From Christensenella sp. UBA1431 (GTDB lineage: Bacteria > Bacillota > Clostridia > Christensenellales > UBA1431), in assembly GCA_002329665.1 (NCBI GenBank), contig DCTV01000017.1, positions 1 through 21,333 on the forward strand: a stretch of DNA of 21,333 nucleotides, given 5' to 3'. Both the position numbers and the translations under genes were made by a program. The notes beneath the pieces were generated by a model. That model was not told the DNA's origin. It saw only the letters and a list, made by a program, of their open reading frames with translations, and did not search any database. This document shows, piece after piece, positions 6,986 to 14,578 of the stretch. Every line of letters starts with the position of its first letter. The first letter of the stretch is position 1.

Positions 6986-7014
6986 TTGCAAATTGCGCCG
7001 TATCGTTATATTAT
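6986..7014 (+). promoter_or_regulatory. gap promoter
   Basis: TTGCAA (6986-6991) and TATTAT (7009-7014) are 17 bases apart. This predicts a leader of about 100 bases before gap. A second weaker candidate, an extended -10-like TGTTATAAAT, lies at about 7029-7038. Confidence 0.6.
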
Positions 7015-7089
7015 TAACGACATACGCGGTGTTATAAATGCGGGGCTATAGCAAAAATAGAAGAGATAATCCAAATGGTATTATTTTAA

Positions 7090-8133
<1,044 letters not shown>

Positions 8134-8153
8134 GGCGTGCCCGGACTTTTTCG

Positions 8154-8180
8154 GCGGGGGACGCGCGTCTCCCGCTTTTT
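8154..8180 (+). terminator. First terminator after gap
   Basis: A 9-bp stem joins 8154-8162 to 8167-8175 (GCGGGGGAC / GTCTCCCGC, one G-T wobble) with loop GCGC, followed by five T residues at 8176-8180. Confidence 0.85.
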
Positions 8181-8190
8181 GCTGTAATGG

Positions 8191-8215
8191 AAACGGCGCT
8201 TATGCGCCGTTTTTT
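8191..8215 (+). terminator. Second terminator after gap
   Basis: AAACGGCGC (8191-8199) pairs with GCGCCGTTT (8204-8212) around TTAT, within a run of six T residues (8210-8215). Together with the hairpin just upstream it forms a tandem terminator, which suits a highly transcribed gene. Confidence 0.88.
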
Positions 8216-8279
8216 CGTTGCCCGGTTTGCGGGGCGGGCACGCCCGGCCGTGGATAGTCATAAAAAAAGACCCAATCGC

Positions 8280-8313
8280 CGTACCAACATAGGTACGTCC
8301 ATAAGCGTATACT
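8280..8313 (+). promoter_or_regulatory. Putative promoter and operator of the HIRAN gene
   Basis: TATACT at 8308-8313 is a likely -10 box. The place where a -35 would sit is occupied by a perfect inverted repeat CGTACC-N6-GGTACG (8280-8297), an arrangement suggesting a repressor or activator site. No consensus -35 is visible. Confidence 0.45.
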
Positions 8314-8340
8314 CGCATTGAAAGCGGAGTTCTCCCGGGG

Positions 8341-8886
8341 GTGGGGGCGATGAAAATAGTATGGAAAGGCAAAGAGTTCCGAAGCCCCGAGGAGTTCTTC
8401 AGGTTCAGGGAACAAACGAAGACGCCCGGCGGCAAAGAAAAACGAACAGGTTTGAAGGAAGGGGGACCGGCGATGATGGAAAAATATATCACTGTGACGG
8501 GCGCAAGCTATTATTACGGGATGAAGCCGCTGTGTGCAGGCGTTGTTATAAAATGCGTAAAGGAGCCCGGAAACGAGTACGACGGCGAGGCTATACGCGT
8601 GGAGATGCCCTACCTCGGCCTGGTGGGGTACGTCGCCAACAGCCCGCGCACCTGCGCAAACGGAACGATGAGCGCCGGCAGGATCTACGACACCGTAGGC
8701 GATTCGTTTTTCGCGCGCGTCCTGTTCACCACGCAGACCAAGGTGATCGCCCGCGTCCTCGAAGCCGCGGCCGCCGACATCGAGGAGATGTTCGACGAGC
8801 TGTCGCGCACGTTCTACGCCTGCGGCACGTCGGGTGATGAGGCTTTACCGGAGGATGATGCATCTTCGCCGGAGGATGAAAGGTAA
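8341..8886 (+). CDS. Stand-alone HIRAN-domain protein
   Basis: HIRAN domains (first named in Rad5/HLTF helicases) bind DNA 3' ends or damaged DNA; bacterial single-domain versions have no settled role. The recognisable core runs from about residue 47 to 140: YITVTGASYYYGMKPL, VKEPGNEYDGEAIRVEM, then GLVGYVANSP. A short N-terminal segment (MKIVWKGKEFRSPEEFFRFRE) and an acidic C-terminal tail (DEALPEDDASSPEDE) flank it. The start is uncertain. GTG 8341 lies 11 bases after GGAG at 8326-8329; ATG 8350 is in frame; ATG 8473 or 8476 after GGAAGGGGGA would give only the core. No helicase or nuclease is fused or adjacent. Confidence 0.72.
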   Translation: MGAMKIVWKGKEFRSPEEFFRFREQTKTPGGKEKRTGLKEGGPAMMEKYITVTGASYYYGMKPLCAGVVIKCVKEPGNEYDGEAIRVEMPYLGLVGYVANSPRTCANGTMSAGRIYDTVGDSFFARVLFTTQTKVIARVLEAAAADIEEMFDELSRTFYACGTSGDEALPEDDASSPEDER

Positions 8887-8906
8887 ACATAATCGACAAA
8901 AAACTG

Positions 8907-8940
8907 CGGCCCACAGGCGCCATTGCCTGTGGGCCGTTTG
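8907..8940 (+). terminator. Terminator after the HIRAN gene
   Basis: A perfect 12-bp stem pairs CGGCCCACAGGC (8907-8918) with GCCTGTGGGCCG (8925-8936) around GCCATT, followed by TTTG. The A run before it would give a U tract on the opposite strand. Confidence 0.75.
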
Positions 8941-9010
8941 TGTCCGGGCAGGCAGCGGCGCGTGGGCCGGGGAGAGAAAGCGGCAGCCTATGGAAAAAAA
9001 CCGAAGGTTA

Positions 9011-9019
9011 TGCTATAAT
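9011..9019 (+). promoter_or_regulatory. tRNA-Arg promoter, extended -10
   Basis: TG-C-TATAAT at 9011-9019 lies 23 bases before the tRNA. The -35 region (about 8991-8996, TGGAAA) is weak. Confidence 0.7.
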
Positions 9020-9041
9020 GGCACACGGCACGCGAACACAT

Positions 9042-9117
9042 GCGCTTGTAGCTCAGGGGATAGAGCGTTCGACTCCGACTCGAAAGGTCGCAGGTTCAAT
9101 TCCTGCCAGGCGCGCCA
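9042..9117 (+). tRNA. tRNA-Arg (anticodon CCG)
   Basis: A full cloverleaf can be drawn. The acceptor stem GCGCTTG (9042-9048) pairs with CAGGCGC (9107-9113). The D stem is GCTC/GAGC (9051-9054 with 9063-9066). The anticodon stem TTCGA/TCGAA encloses the loop CTCCGAC, with anticodon CCG at 9075-9077, reading the arginine codon CGG. The T stem is GCAGG/CCTGC with loop TTCAATT. The discriminator is G9114 and CCA (9115-9117) is encoded. It is a single tRNA gene with its own promoter and terminator. Confidence 0.96.
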
Positions 9118-9145
9118 CTTCGTTGGAGCAAACTCCGCTCCTCTC

Positions 9146-9187
9146 ACAACCCCTGAATTGTTACTCACTTCAGGGGTTGTTGTTTGT
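9146..9187 (+). terminator. Terminator after tRNA-Arg
   Basis: A 12-bp perfect stem joins ACAACCCCTGAA (9146-9157) to TTCAGGGGTTGT (9169-9180), followed by the T-rich TGTTTGTGTT. Confidence 0.85.
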
Positions 9188-9287
9188 GTTCAATTCATGC
9201 AACAAAACAATGCTTCATTCTTTTTTGCAAACACTTCGCCCAATTCATCAATACCAAAACCTGCTGCTTTGCCGGGGGGAATTGTAT

Positions 9288-9324
9288 GCAAAAGGCCGCA
9301 AACGCATGTCTGCGGGGCTTTTGC
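9288..9324. terminator. Terminator-like hairpin downstream of the lipoprotein gene
   Basis: GCAAAAG (9288-9294) pairs with CTTTTGC (9318-9324), and CCGCA with TGCGG inside, with a small internal loop between. It lies 26 bases beyond the stop of the minus-strand lipoprotein gene and probably ends that transcript. The 9181-9349 stretch is AT-rich and otherwise shows no gene. Confidence 0.45.
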
Positions 9325-9349
9325 GTGTTAATGGAGGCCCTGTCTCGAA

Positions 9350-9865
9350 CTAGTGAATCTCAAAATAGAGGGCCAGCACCTTAGGTATCGTGATCTGGGC
9401 GCCCATCGTGCTCGTATAGGTGAAGAGCCCCTTCGTTACGCCGTAAACGGTGACCGTGTCGTCTTCCAGAATGCGGTCTTCCTCCGTCATGCCTATGACA
9501 TAGAGCATCTTGTCGTAGTCGTCGTTGACGGCCATGCGCATTTCGACGTAATTCCCGTCCTCGAGGACCTGCACGGCGGTCGCGGTGAAAACGACGTTTT
9601 TCTCGCCGTATTTGTCCGGGTTGCGCGCATAGGAATTGTAATCCAGTTTGACGCACGAATCCTTGTAGGTTTCGGCCGCGACGGCGGGATCGATCGTCGG
9701 CTCGGGCGTGGGCTCGGGCGTCGGTTTTTGCGTGGGCGCAGGCGCCGCAGGTTCGACCGCGGCCGCTGTCGCCGCTGGCACCGCCACGTTTGAGGCGGGA
9801 GCGCTGCATCCTGCGGCGGCCGCGAGCAGGCTGATTACGGCCAGTACTGATAAGAATCTTTTCAT
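9350..9865 (-). CDS. Lipoprotein with Pro-rich linker and OB-fold-like domain
   Basis: The 171-residue protein is predicted to be exported and lipid-anchored. The signal MKRFLSVLAVISLLAAAAGC ends in a lipobox-like AAGC with the acceptor Cys at residue 20. An Ala/Pro/Thr/Glu linker with PEPTPEPT repeats covers about residues 21-62. The C-terminal part (about 65-171) has alternating strands such as KNVVFTATAVQVLEDGNYVEMRM and DDTVTVYGVTKGL, resembling an OB-fold (tRNA_anti-like) domain of many clostridial lipoproteins. The start at 9865 has GGAGGG (9878-9873); upstream in-frame codons to 9964 are ignored because the signal peptide starts here. Its role is unknown. Confidence 0.8.
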   Translation of the reverse strand: MKRFLSVLAVISLLAAAAGCSAPASNVAVPAATAAAVEPAAPAPTQKPTPEPTPEPTIDPAVAAETYKDSCVKLDYNSYARNPDKYGEKNVVFTATAVQVLEDGNYVEMRMAVNDDYDKMLYVIGMTEEDRILEDDTVTVYGVTKGLFTYTSTMGAQITIPKVLALYFEIH

Positions 9866-9902
9866 GGTTATTCCCTCCAATGAATCTTTGGTTTCCGAGG
9901 CC

Positions 9903-9950
9903 GGCCGGAAGACGAAAAAAGGATGCCGAACCTTTTTTGGGCCGCCGGCC
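9903..9950 (-). promoter_or_regulatory. Nested hairpin in the lipoprotein leader
   Basis: GGCCGG (9903-9908) pairs with CCGGCC (9945-9950), and inside it AAAAAAGG (9915-9922) pairs with CCTTTTTT (9931-9938). On the minus strand this lies between a TATAAT (about 9983-9978) and the lipoprotein start and ends in six T residues, so it may act as a leader terminator. Confidence 0.35.
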
Positions 9951-10070
9951 ATCTCTTCTGCCATATCCCTGTACTTGGATTATAGCCGCCGTGCTGTACC
10001 TTTCTGGGGACAGCCTTGCGGTGGACCGTCTATTTGTCCGGAAAGGATTCCATTTTATCGGGGGAAACGG

Positions 10071-10076
10071 TATACT
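10071..10076 (+). promoter_or_regulatory. Possible -10 box of the FMN reductase gene
   Basis: TATACT at 10071-10076 lies 31 bases before the start codon. The -35 region 17 bases upstream (TTCCAT) is poor. Confidence 0.4.
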
Positions 10077-10107
10077 TTGTACATCAGTTCGGAAAGGAAT
10101 AAGGCGG

Positions 10108-10692
10108 ATGATAAAGATACTCGGATTCACCGGAAGCCTGCGGCGGGGCTCGTACAACATGGCGGCCCTTCGCGCGGCGCGGGAACTGCTCCCCGAAGAC
10201 GCTGCGCTGGAGATCGCCGACCTGTCCCCGATACCGTTTTTCAACGAGGACGTGGAAGCCGAGGGCATGCCCGGGGCGGTATTTAGTTTCAGGCAAAAGA
10301 TTGCGGATGCGGACGCGCTGCTGATCTCGACGCCGGAATACAATTTCTCGATCCCTCCCGTATTGAAAAACGCACTGGACTGGGCCTCCCGCGGCACCGA
10401 CACGCCTTTACCCGGTAAACCGCTGGCCATCATGAGTGCGTCGCCGGGGATGCTGGGCGGGGCGAGGGTGCAGTACCACCTGCGGCAGGTCTTGGTCGGG
10501 CTCGACTTGAAGGCCCTGAACAAACCCGAAGTGTTCATCGCCCGGGCGAACAGGAAATTCGACGAAGCCGGCGTCCTGACCGACGAGCGCACGCAAAAGG
10601 CCATCGCGCGGTTGCTGGTGGCGCTGGTGGAAAGCGTGCGGGAACAGCGCCTCATAAAGGCGCAAAAGGCGGCCCCGCCCGCAGAGACGTAA
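10108..10692 (+). CDS. NADPH-dependent FMN reductase family protein
   Basis: Members are flavodoxin-fold enzymes that reduce FMN, quinones, azo dyes or chromate with NAD(P)H. The 194-residue protein begins MIKILGFTGSLRRGSYNMAALR, with the FMN phosphate loop GSLRRGSYN (9-17). It carries the family motif PEYNFSIPPVLKNALDWASRG (about 77-97), followed by SASPGMLGGARVQ, which also contacts the cofactor. The start is ATG 10108, about 10 bases after AAGGA; upstream in-frame codons would run into the promoter region and antisense lipoprotein leader. It stands alone, divergent from the lipoprotein gene, with a terminator at 10758-10783. The substrate is not predictable. Confidence 0.9.
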   Translation: MIKILGFTGSLRRGSYNMAALRAARELLPEDAALEIADLSPIPFFNEDVEAEGMPGAVFSFRQKIADADALLISTPEYNFSIPPVLKNALDWASRGTDTPLPGKPLAIMSASPGMLGGARVQYHLRQVLVGLDLKALNKPEVFIARANRKFDEAGVLTDERTQKAIARLLVALVESVREQRLIKAQKAAPPAET

Positions 10693-10725
10693 GAGAAGGC
10701 ATAAGTTCATTGTATTGTAAAGGTT

Positions 10726-10755
10726 ACTGAAACGCGCCATATGGCGCGTTTCAGT
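10726..10755. repeat. Perfect 30-bp palindrome
   Basis: ACTGAAACGCGCCAT (10726-10740) is followed directly by its exact reverse complement (10741-10755), with no spacer. It lies just after the FMN reductase gene. Transcribed, it would form a strong hairpin but has no T run; as DNA it could be a protein-binding site. Confidence 0.7.
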
Positions 10756-10757
10756 CT

Positions 10758-10783
10758 GCGGGCCATAAGAGCCCGTTATTTTT
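10758..10783 (+). terminator. Terminator after the FMN reductase gene
   Basis: CGGGC (10759-10763) pairs with GCCCG (10771-10775) around a 7-base loop, followed by TTATTTTT (10776-10783). The stem is short but the T tract is good. Confidence 0.65.
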
Positions 10784-10851
10784 GATCGCCCGGACCTGCC
10801 GGTTCGATAGATTTCCGGGATTGGTCCATACTCATAGAAAAGGGTTGTATC

Positions 10852-11370
10852 ATGGGAAACGAAAAGACGAATCAGGCGCATAAGGATACGAAGCGTACGG
10901 CCATACTCGCAGCGGCGTCGGCCGCGTTGTGCTTCGCGTTCATATTCGCCTTTTTCCTCGGCCGGGTTTTGCCCGTGCCGGCCGACGTCTCCGGCGTCAA
11001 GGCCGGTTTGTCTTCCGTACGCTGCAGCCTGGACGCGCAGACACCGGTCCATAAGCTGGGGGGCCTGTATTTCCCTGTATCCGGCTGGGCGGCGGCAGAA
11101 GGGCGCGACATCCGGATACAGGATTGCTCCGTGCTGCTTCACAATGCCTCGAAAGGCGCATACTACCGGCTGAATACCTGTCCGCAGCAGCGCGCGGACG
11201 CGTACCGTGCCGACGGCGACCAACACGATTACGAAAACGGCGGGTTCTATGCGCTCGTGGCCAACGGCGCGCTCGAAGAAGGCGCCTTGTACAGGGTATG
11301 CCTGCTCTACAGGAACGATGGGGAGAACGCGCTCATCGAGACGGACCTGGTCATCAGAAAACTGCCCTGA
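10852..11370 (+). CDS. Membrane-anchored extracytoplasmic protein, unknown function
   Basis: The 172-residue protein has a charged N-terminus (1-15), one hydrophobic span at about residues 17-40, and a soluble, probably external domain (about 45-172). That domain has a GLYFPVSGWAAAEGRDI segment, then RLNTCPQQRADAYRADG and GGFYALVANGALEEGALYRV. The pattern suggests a beta-rich fold resembling GWA-type accessory domains seen next to surface-glycan membrane proteins, but I cannot name a family. ATG 10852 follows AAAAGGG. The stop is 11 bases before the next membrane protein, so the two likely form one unit and may work together in the envelope. Confidence 0.72.
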   Translation: MGNEKTNQAHKDTKRTAILAAASAALCFAFIFAFFLGRVLPVPADVSGVKAGLSSVRCSLDAQTPVHKLGGLYFPVSGWAAAEGRDIRIQDCSVLLHNASKGAYYRLNTCPQQRADAYRADGDQHDYENGGFYALVANGALEEGALYRVCLLYRNDGENALIETDLVIRKLP

Positions 11371-11381
11371 GGTAAATCCGC

Positions 11382-12725
11382 ATGCGAAGGCTGGCGCGCG
11401 TGGCGAAAAGAGCATACGCGTCCGATTATTTCCCGTATTTTGTCCTGCTCGTTACGATGGCTGTACTGCACTGCTTCATCGGCCTGGGGCAGGGCGACGA
11501 CGGATTCTTTTCGGGCGCGCTGGACAGGCAGGGGATCGCGGACTATCTGCAACTGAGGTACTCTCGGTGGACGTCGCGCATCCTCATCGAAGCTGTCATG
11601 GTGACGGTGCTGCGAAGCGCCCTGCTCTGGCGCGTGCTGGATGTCGCCGCGCTCCTTACCCTCGCCCTGTCCCTGTCCAGGCTGATAGGCGCGCGAAGGA
11701 GCCGGACGACGAACTACCTGGTCTGCCTGGGATTCATGATGTATCCCTTCGCCCATCTGAGCTCGGCGGGATGGGGCGCGACGACGGTCAACTACCTCTG
11801 GCCGGGCGCGGCCTGTGCCTTCGCGCTTATTCCCTATAAAAAGGCCGTTGAGGGCGAAAGGGTCGGCGCTAAGCTGGGCGCCGCAGCCCTGGCGGCGACG
11901 CTGTTCGCGGCCAACGCGGAGCAGTTCGCGTTCTTCCTCGTGTGCCTTATGGCGGCCCTGAACGCCTGCCTCATCAGTCGGGGGAAAACGCAGCCGGTCC
12001 TGCTCCTCCAGTTTTTTGCCGCCGCGGCCATGGCCGTGTTCGCCCTGACGTGCCCGGGGAACGCGAACAGGATCGCAGAGGAGACGGCGCGCTGGTTCCC
12101 GGGATTCGGGATGCTCGGGTTCTTAGACAGGGCGTATCTGGGAGCGGCGCAGACGGTTGCGTATATATTCGCAACGCCCAACCGCCTTTTTTTGCTGTTT
12201 TGCGGGGCCCTGTTTGTTTCGGCGTGGAGGAAGCATGAAAGTGTGACCGTACGCTGCGTAGCGGCGTTGCCGTTTGTGTATTCCGTTTTTGCCAATGTCC
12301 CGGCCAACCTTTACCGCGGCGTCCTGCCGGAGCTTCAAAGACTGACCACGTTCGGCCTTCCGTCGGGGGGCGAGGCCCTTTCCGCGACCCGGTACGCCGT
12401 GATGTTTATCGCGATGCTCAGCCTTTGCTTTGCGGGGATCTCCTTAATAAACGTGTACGGGAAGACGAAAAAGGGCGCGCTGTTCGTGTTTTTGCTGCTC
12501 ATCGGCCTCGCCGCCGGGGCGATGACGGGTTTTTTGCCCACGGCCTACGCCTCCGGCCTTCGGACGTATTTCATCACGGACATGGTCTTCCTTTTCCTCG
12601 GGTGCAGCCTTGTGGAAGATTTCCTGTCCGGCCTGGCGCCCGTGCCGCGAAGGCTCCTTCTGGCGGCGGTCGCCGTGCTGGCCGCCCTGAGCCTGCACCA
12701 GACTTTCCTTGTGATCGCCGCCTGA
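11382..12725 (+). CDS. Polytopic membrane protein, GT-C/DUF6056-like
   Basis: The 447-residue protein has about 11-12 predicted transmembrane segments. The first outside loop carries an acidic pair in GQGDDGFF (about 36-43) followed by RYSRWTSRILIE (59-70). A CPGNANR motif lies near 224-230. An acidic motif after the first helix plus many spans is the layout of GT-C glycosyltransferases, which move sugars from polyprenyl-phosphate carriers outside the membrane; PGN.R resembles the DUF6056 group. This is an inference. A carrier-loading type GT2 enzyme is encoded at 4876-5859, but no direct link is shown. ATG 11382 has a weak site TGAGG. It is followed by a 9-bp hairpin. Confidence 0.7.
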   Translation: MRRLARVAKRAYASDYFPYFVLLVTMAVLHCFIGLGQGDDGFFSGALDRQGIADYLQLRYSRWTSRILIEAVMVTVLRSALLWRVLDVAALLTLALSLSRLIGARRSRTTNYLVCLGFMMYPFAHLSSAGWGATTVNYLWPGAACAFALIPYKKAVEGERVGAKLGAAALAATLFAANAEQFAFFLVCLMAALNACLISRGKTQPVLLLQFFAAAAMAVFALTCPGNANRIAEETARWFPGFGMLGFLDRAYLGAAQTVAYIFATPNRLFLLFCGALFVSAWRKHESVTVRCVAALPFVYSVFANVPANLYRGVLPELQRLTTFGLPSGGEALSATRYAVMFIAMLSLCFAGISLINVYGKTKKGALFVFLLLIGLAAGAMTGFLPTAYASGLRTYFITDMVFLFLGCSLVEDFLSGLAPVPRRLLLAAVAVLAALSLHQTFLVIAA

Positions 12726-12727
12726 GG

Positions 12728-12753
12728 ACGGGCAACCCGAAGATGTTGCCCGT
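12728..12753 (+). terminator. Hairpin after the membrane protein gene, overlapping the degV promoter
   Basis: ACGGGCAAC (12728-12736) pairs with GTTGCCCGT (12745-12753). There is no T run. The right arm contains the TTGCCC -35 box of the next promoter, so termination here is tentative. Confidence 0.4.
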
Positions 12754-12774
12754 TATGCCCTGTTGCTGTATACT
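12746..12774 (+). promoter_or_regulatory. degV promoter
   Basis: TTGCCC (12746-12751), a 17-base spacer and TATACT (12769-12774) form a sigma-A type promoter about 100 bases before degV. The ABC transporter genes downstream lack their own obvious promoter and may be read from here. Confidence 0.65.
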
Positions 12775-12875
12775 TAGGGACAGCCGGGGCTCTCGGGTTT
12801 CCTTTGGGCAAGGGGAGACCGCCCGAATCGTTTCGGGTGCTTGTGGCAGTATTTATATACAAGGAGGCTGCATTC

Positions 12876-13715
12876 ATGGTACGAATAGTGACCGACAGCC
12901 TGAGCGACATACCGAAGGAGATGAACGCGGACGGACATATCTGCGTTATCCCGTTGACCGTGACTATCGAGGACGTTTCGTATTTGGACGGGGTGGATTT
13001 TACGCACGAGGAATTCTTCGAGATGCTCAAACAGGCAAAGAGCTTTCCCAAAACGTCGCACCCGTCCGCGGAGGCTTTCCTGAGTGTGTTCAAAAGCGCG
13101 GTCGACGCGGGAGATTCCGTCATATGTATCTGCGCGAGCCCGTATATCAGCGGCACGATCGACGCGGCGCGCACCGCGAGGGACATGCTGGGGTACGGCA
13201 AAATAGACATCATAGACAGCCGCTCGCTTTCGATGGGGGAGGGCCTTATCGTGCTGACGGCGTGCGAAATGGCAAAAAAAGGGTGCGGGCACGATGAGAT
13301 CGTTAAGCGCGCTCTCCTGCACGCCGAAAACGGCGAGGGGCTGGTTTTCATGGACACGGTGGAGTACCTGCACAAGGGCGGCCGCCTGAGCACCTCGAAG
13401 GCCCTGATCGTGGAAAAACTGAGGATACGCCCGATTTTGAGGATCGATCCCAAGGGGAAGCTGGTGATGGCGGGCCGCGCCCTGGGGGTGAGGAAGGCCA
13501 TCCGCTGGCTGACCGAGGCGGTCGGCCGGATTCGCACGGATTTTACGCAGACCACGGTGGCGATCGGGTATACCGTGAAAAAAGAAATCGCGGAAGAGAT
13601 CGCAAGACGGCTGTGCGCGCTGTACAAAATGGGGAACATCATCTTCTACAAAGCCGGGAGCGCCATCGGGGCGCATACCGGGCCAGGCTGCAGCGCGGTT
13701 TTCTTCGAAGCCTGA
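12876..13715 (+). CDS. DegV family protein (fatty-acid binding)
   Basis: DegV/FakB proteins hold a fatty acid and can present it to a fatty-acid kinase for phospholipid synthesis. The 279-residue product begins MVRIVTDSLSDIP, the standard opening. It has SHPS (61-64), ICASPYISGTIDAAR, DSRSLSMGEGLIV, and KGGRLS near the centre, then PILRIDPKGKL and a C-terminal GAHTGPG. ATG 12876 is 8 bases from AAGGAGG at 12861-12867; an earlier GTG at 12804 has no such site. No fakA-like kinase gene is in the window. The exporter permease follows 31 bases after, with no terminator between, so co-transcription is likely though functionally unexplained. Confidence 0.92.
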   Translation: MVRIVTDSLSDIPKEMNADGHICVIPLTVTIEDVSYLDGVDFTHEEFFEMLKQAKSFPKTSHPSAEAFLSVFKSAVDAGDSVICICASPYISGTIDAARTARDMLGYGKIDIIDSRSLSMGEGLIVLTACEMAKKGCGHDEIVKRALLHAENGEGLVFMDTVEYLHKGGRLSTSKALIVEKLRIRPILRIDPKGKLVMAGRALGVRKAIRWLTEAVGRIRTDFTQTTVAIGYTVKKEIAEEIARRLCALYKMGNIIFYKAGSAIGAHTGPGCSAVFFEA

Positions 13716-13746
13716 AGCGGCGGCGAAATCCGGAAGAGACGGTGAC

Positions 13747-14562
13747 GTGTTGGGCGATATGAAAACAATCGCATATTTTAAGGACCTGTTTGCGTCCGGC
13801 GGGATCGTACGGTCGCTGGCCCTGAACGATTTCAGGGCGCGGTATTCGGGCTCGTATTTCGGCGTTGCCTGGGGCTTCGTACAGCCGATCGTGACCATCC
13901 TCGTCTACTGGTTCGTGTTTTCCGTCGGCCTCAAGGCGTCGCGCCCCGCGGGCGAAGCGCCGTTCATACTCTGGATGACGGCGGGGATCGTGCCCTGGTT
14001 CTTCTTTTCCGAGGCGGTATCCGCCGCCACCAACTGCATGCAGGAATACGGCTATCTCGTGAAAAAAGTCGTCTTCCGCTACTCCGTTCTGCCGACGGTG
14101 AAAGTCATATCGGCGCTGATCGTGCACGCTTTCTTCATCCTGCTGCTCACGGTCCTGTTCGCCCTGTACGGGTATTATCCGACGGTGTACTTCGTCCAGA
14201 TCCCGTATTACGTGCTCTGCGCCTGCGTGCTCTCCCTGGCCGTGTCGGTTATCACGTCTACCGTCAACGTCTTTTTCAAGGACACGAAACAGATCGTCGC
14301 CATCGCCCTGCAGCTTGGGTTCTGGGCGACGCCCATCGTGTGGGACATCTCCATTATCGACATACCGGCCGTTTCGACCATCCTCAGGCTCAACCCCGTC
14401 TTCTATGTCGTGCAAGGGTTCAGGAACGTGTTCGTAAACCACGCCTGGTTTTTCGAACAGCCGCTTTACACGCTGTATTTCTGGGGCGTGACGCTGCTGC
14501 TGCTCTGGACGGGCATCCGCCTGTTCGGGCGGCTCAAACCGCATTTTTCCGATGTGCTCTGA
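13747..14562 (+). CDS. ABC-2 type polysaccharide exporter permease (Wzm/TagG-like)
   Basis: This is the membrane half of an ABC exporter that moves a finished polyprenyl-linked glycan (O-antigen, teichoic acid or similar) across the membrane. The 271-residue protein has a cytoplasmic amphipathic N-terminus containing LALNDFRARYSGSYFGVAWGF and six predicted membrane spans, ending in a family-typical YTLYFWGVTLLLLW segment. The GTG start at 13747 is preferred, with GGAAGAG at 13732-13738 eight bases upstream; ATG 13759 is the alternative. It lies 16 bases before the matching ATPase gene. No glycan biosynthesis genes flank it. Confidence 0.88.
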   Translation: MLGDMKTIAYFKDLFASGGIVRSLALNDFRARYSGSYFGVAWGFVQPIVTILVYWFVFSVGLKASRPAGEAPFILWMTAGIVPWFFFSEAVSAATNCMQEYGYLVKKVVFRYSVLPTVKVISALIVHAFFILLLTVLFALYGYYPTVYFVQIPYYVLCACVLSLAVSVITSTVNVFFKDTKQIVAIALQLGFWATPIVWDISIIDIPAVSTILRLNPVFYVVQGFRNVFVNHAWFFEQPLYTLYFWGVTLLLLWTGIRLFGRLKPHFSDVL

Positions 14563-14578
14563 ACGGCGGGAGAGGGAA

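Noticed and set aside
9866..9964. N-terminal extension of the lipoprotein
   Set aside because: The signal peptide and a GGAGGG site place the start at 9865; the extension covers the hairpin leader.
9880..10107. Upstream extension of the FMN reductase
   Set aside because: The flavodoxin fold begins at MIKILGFTGS (10108), and the extension runs through promoter sequence.
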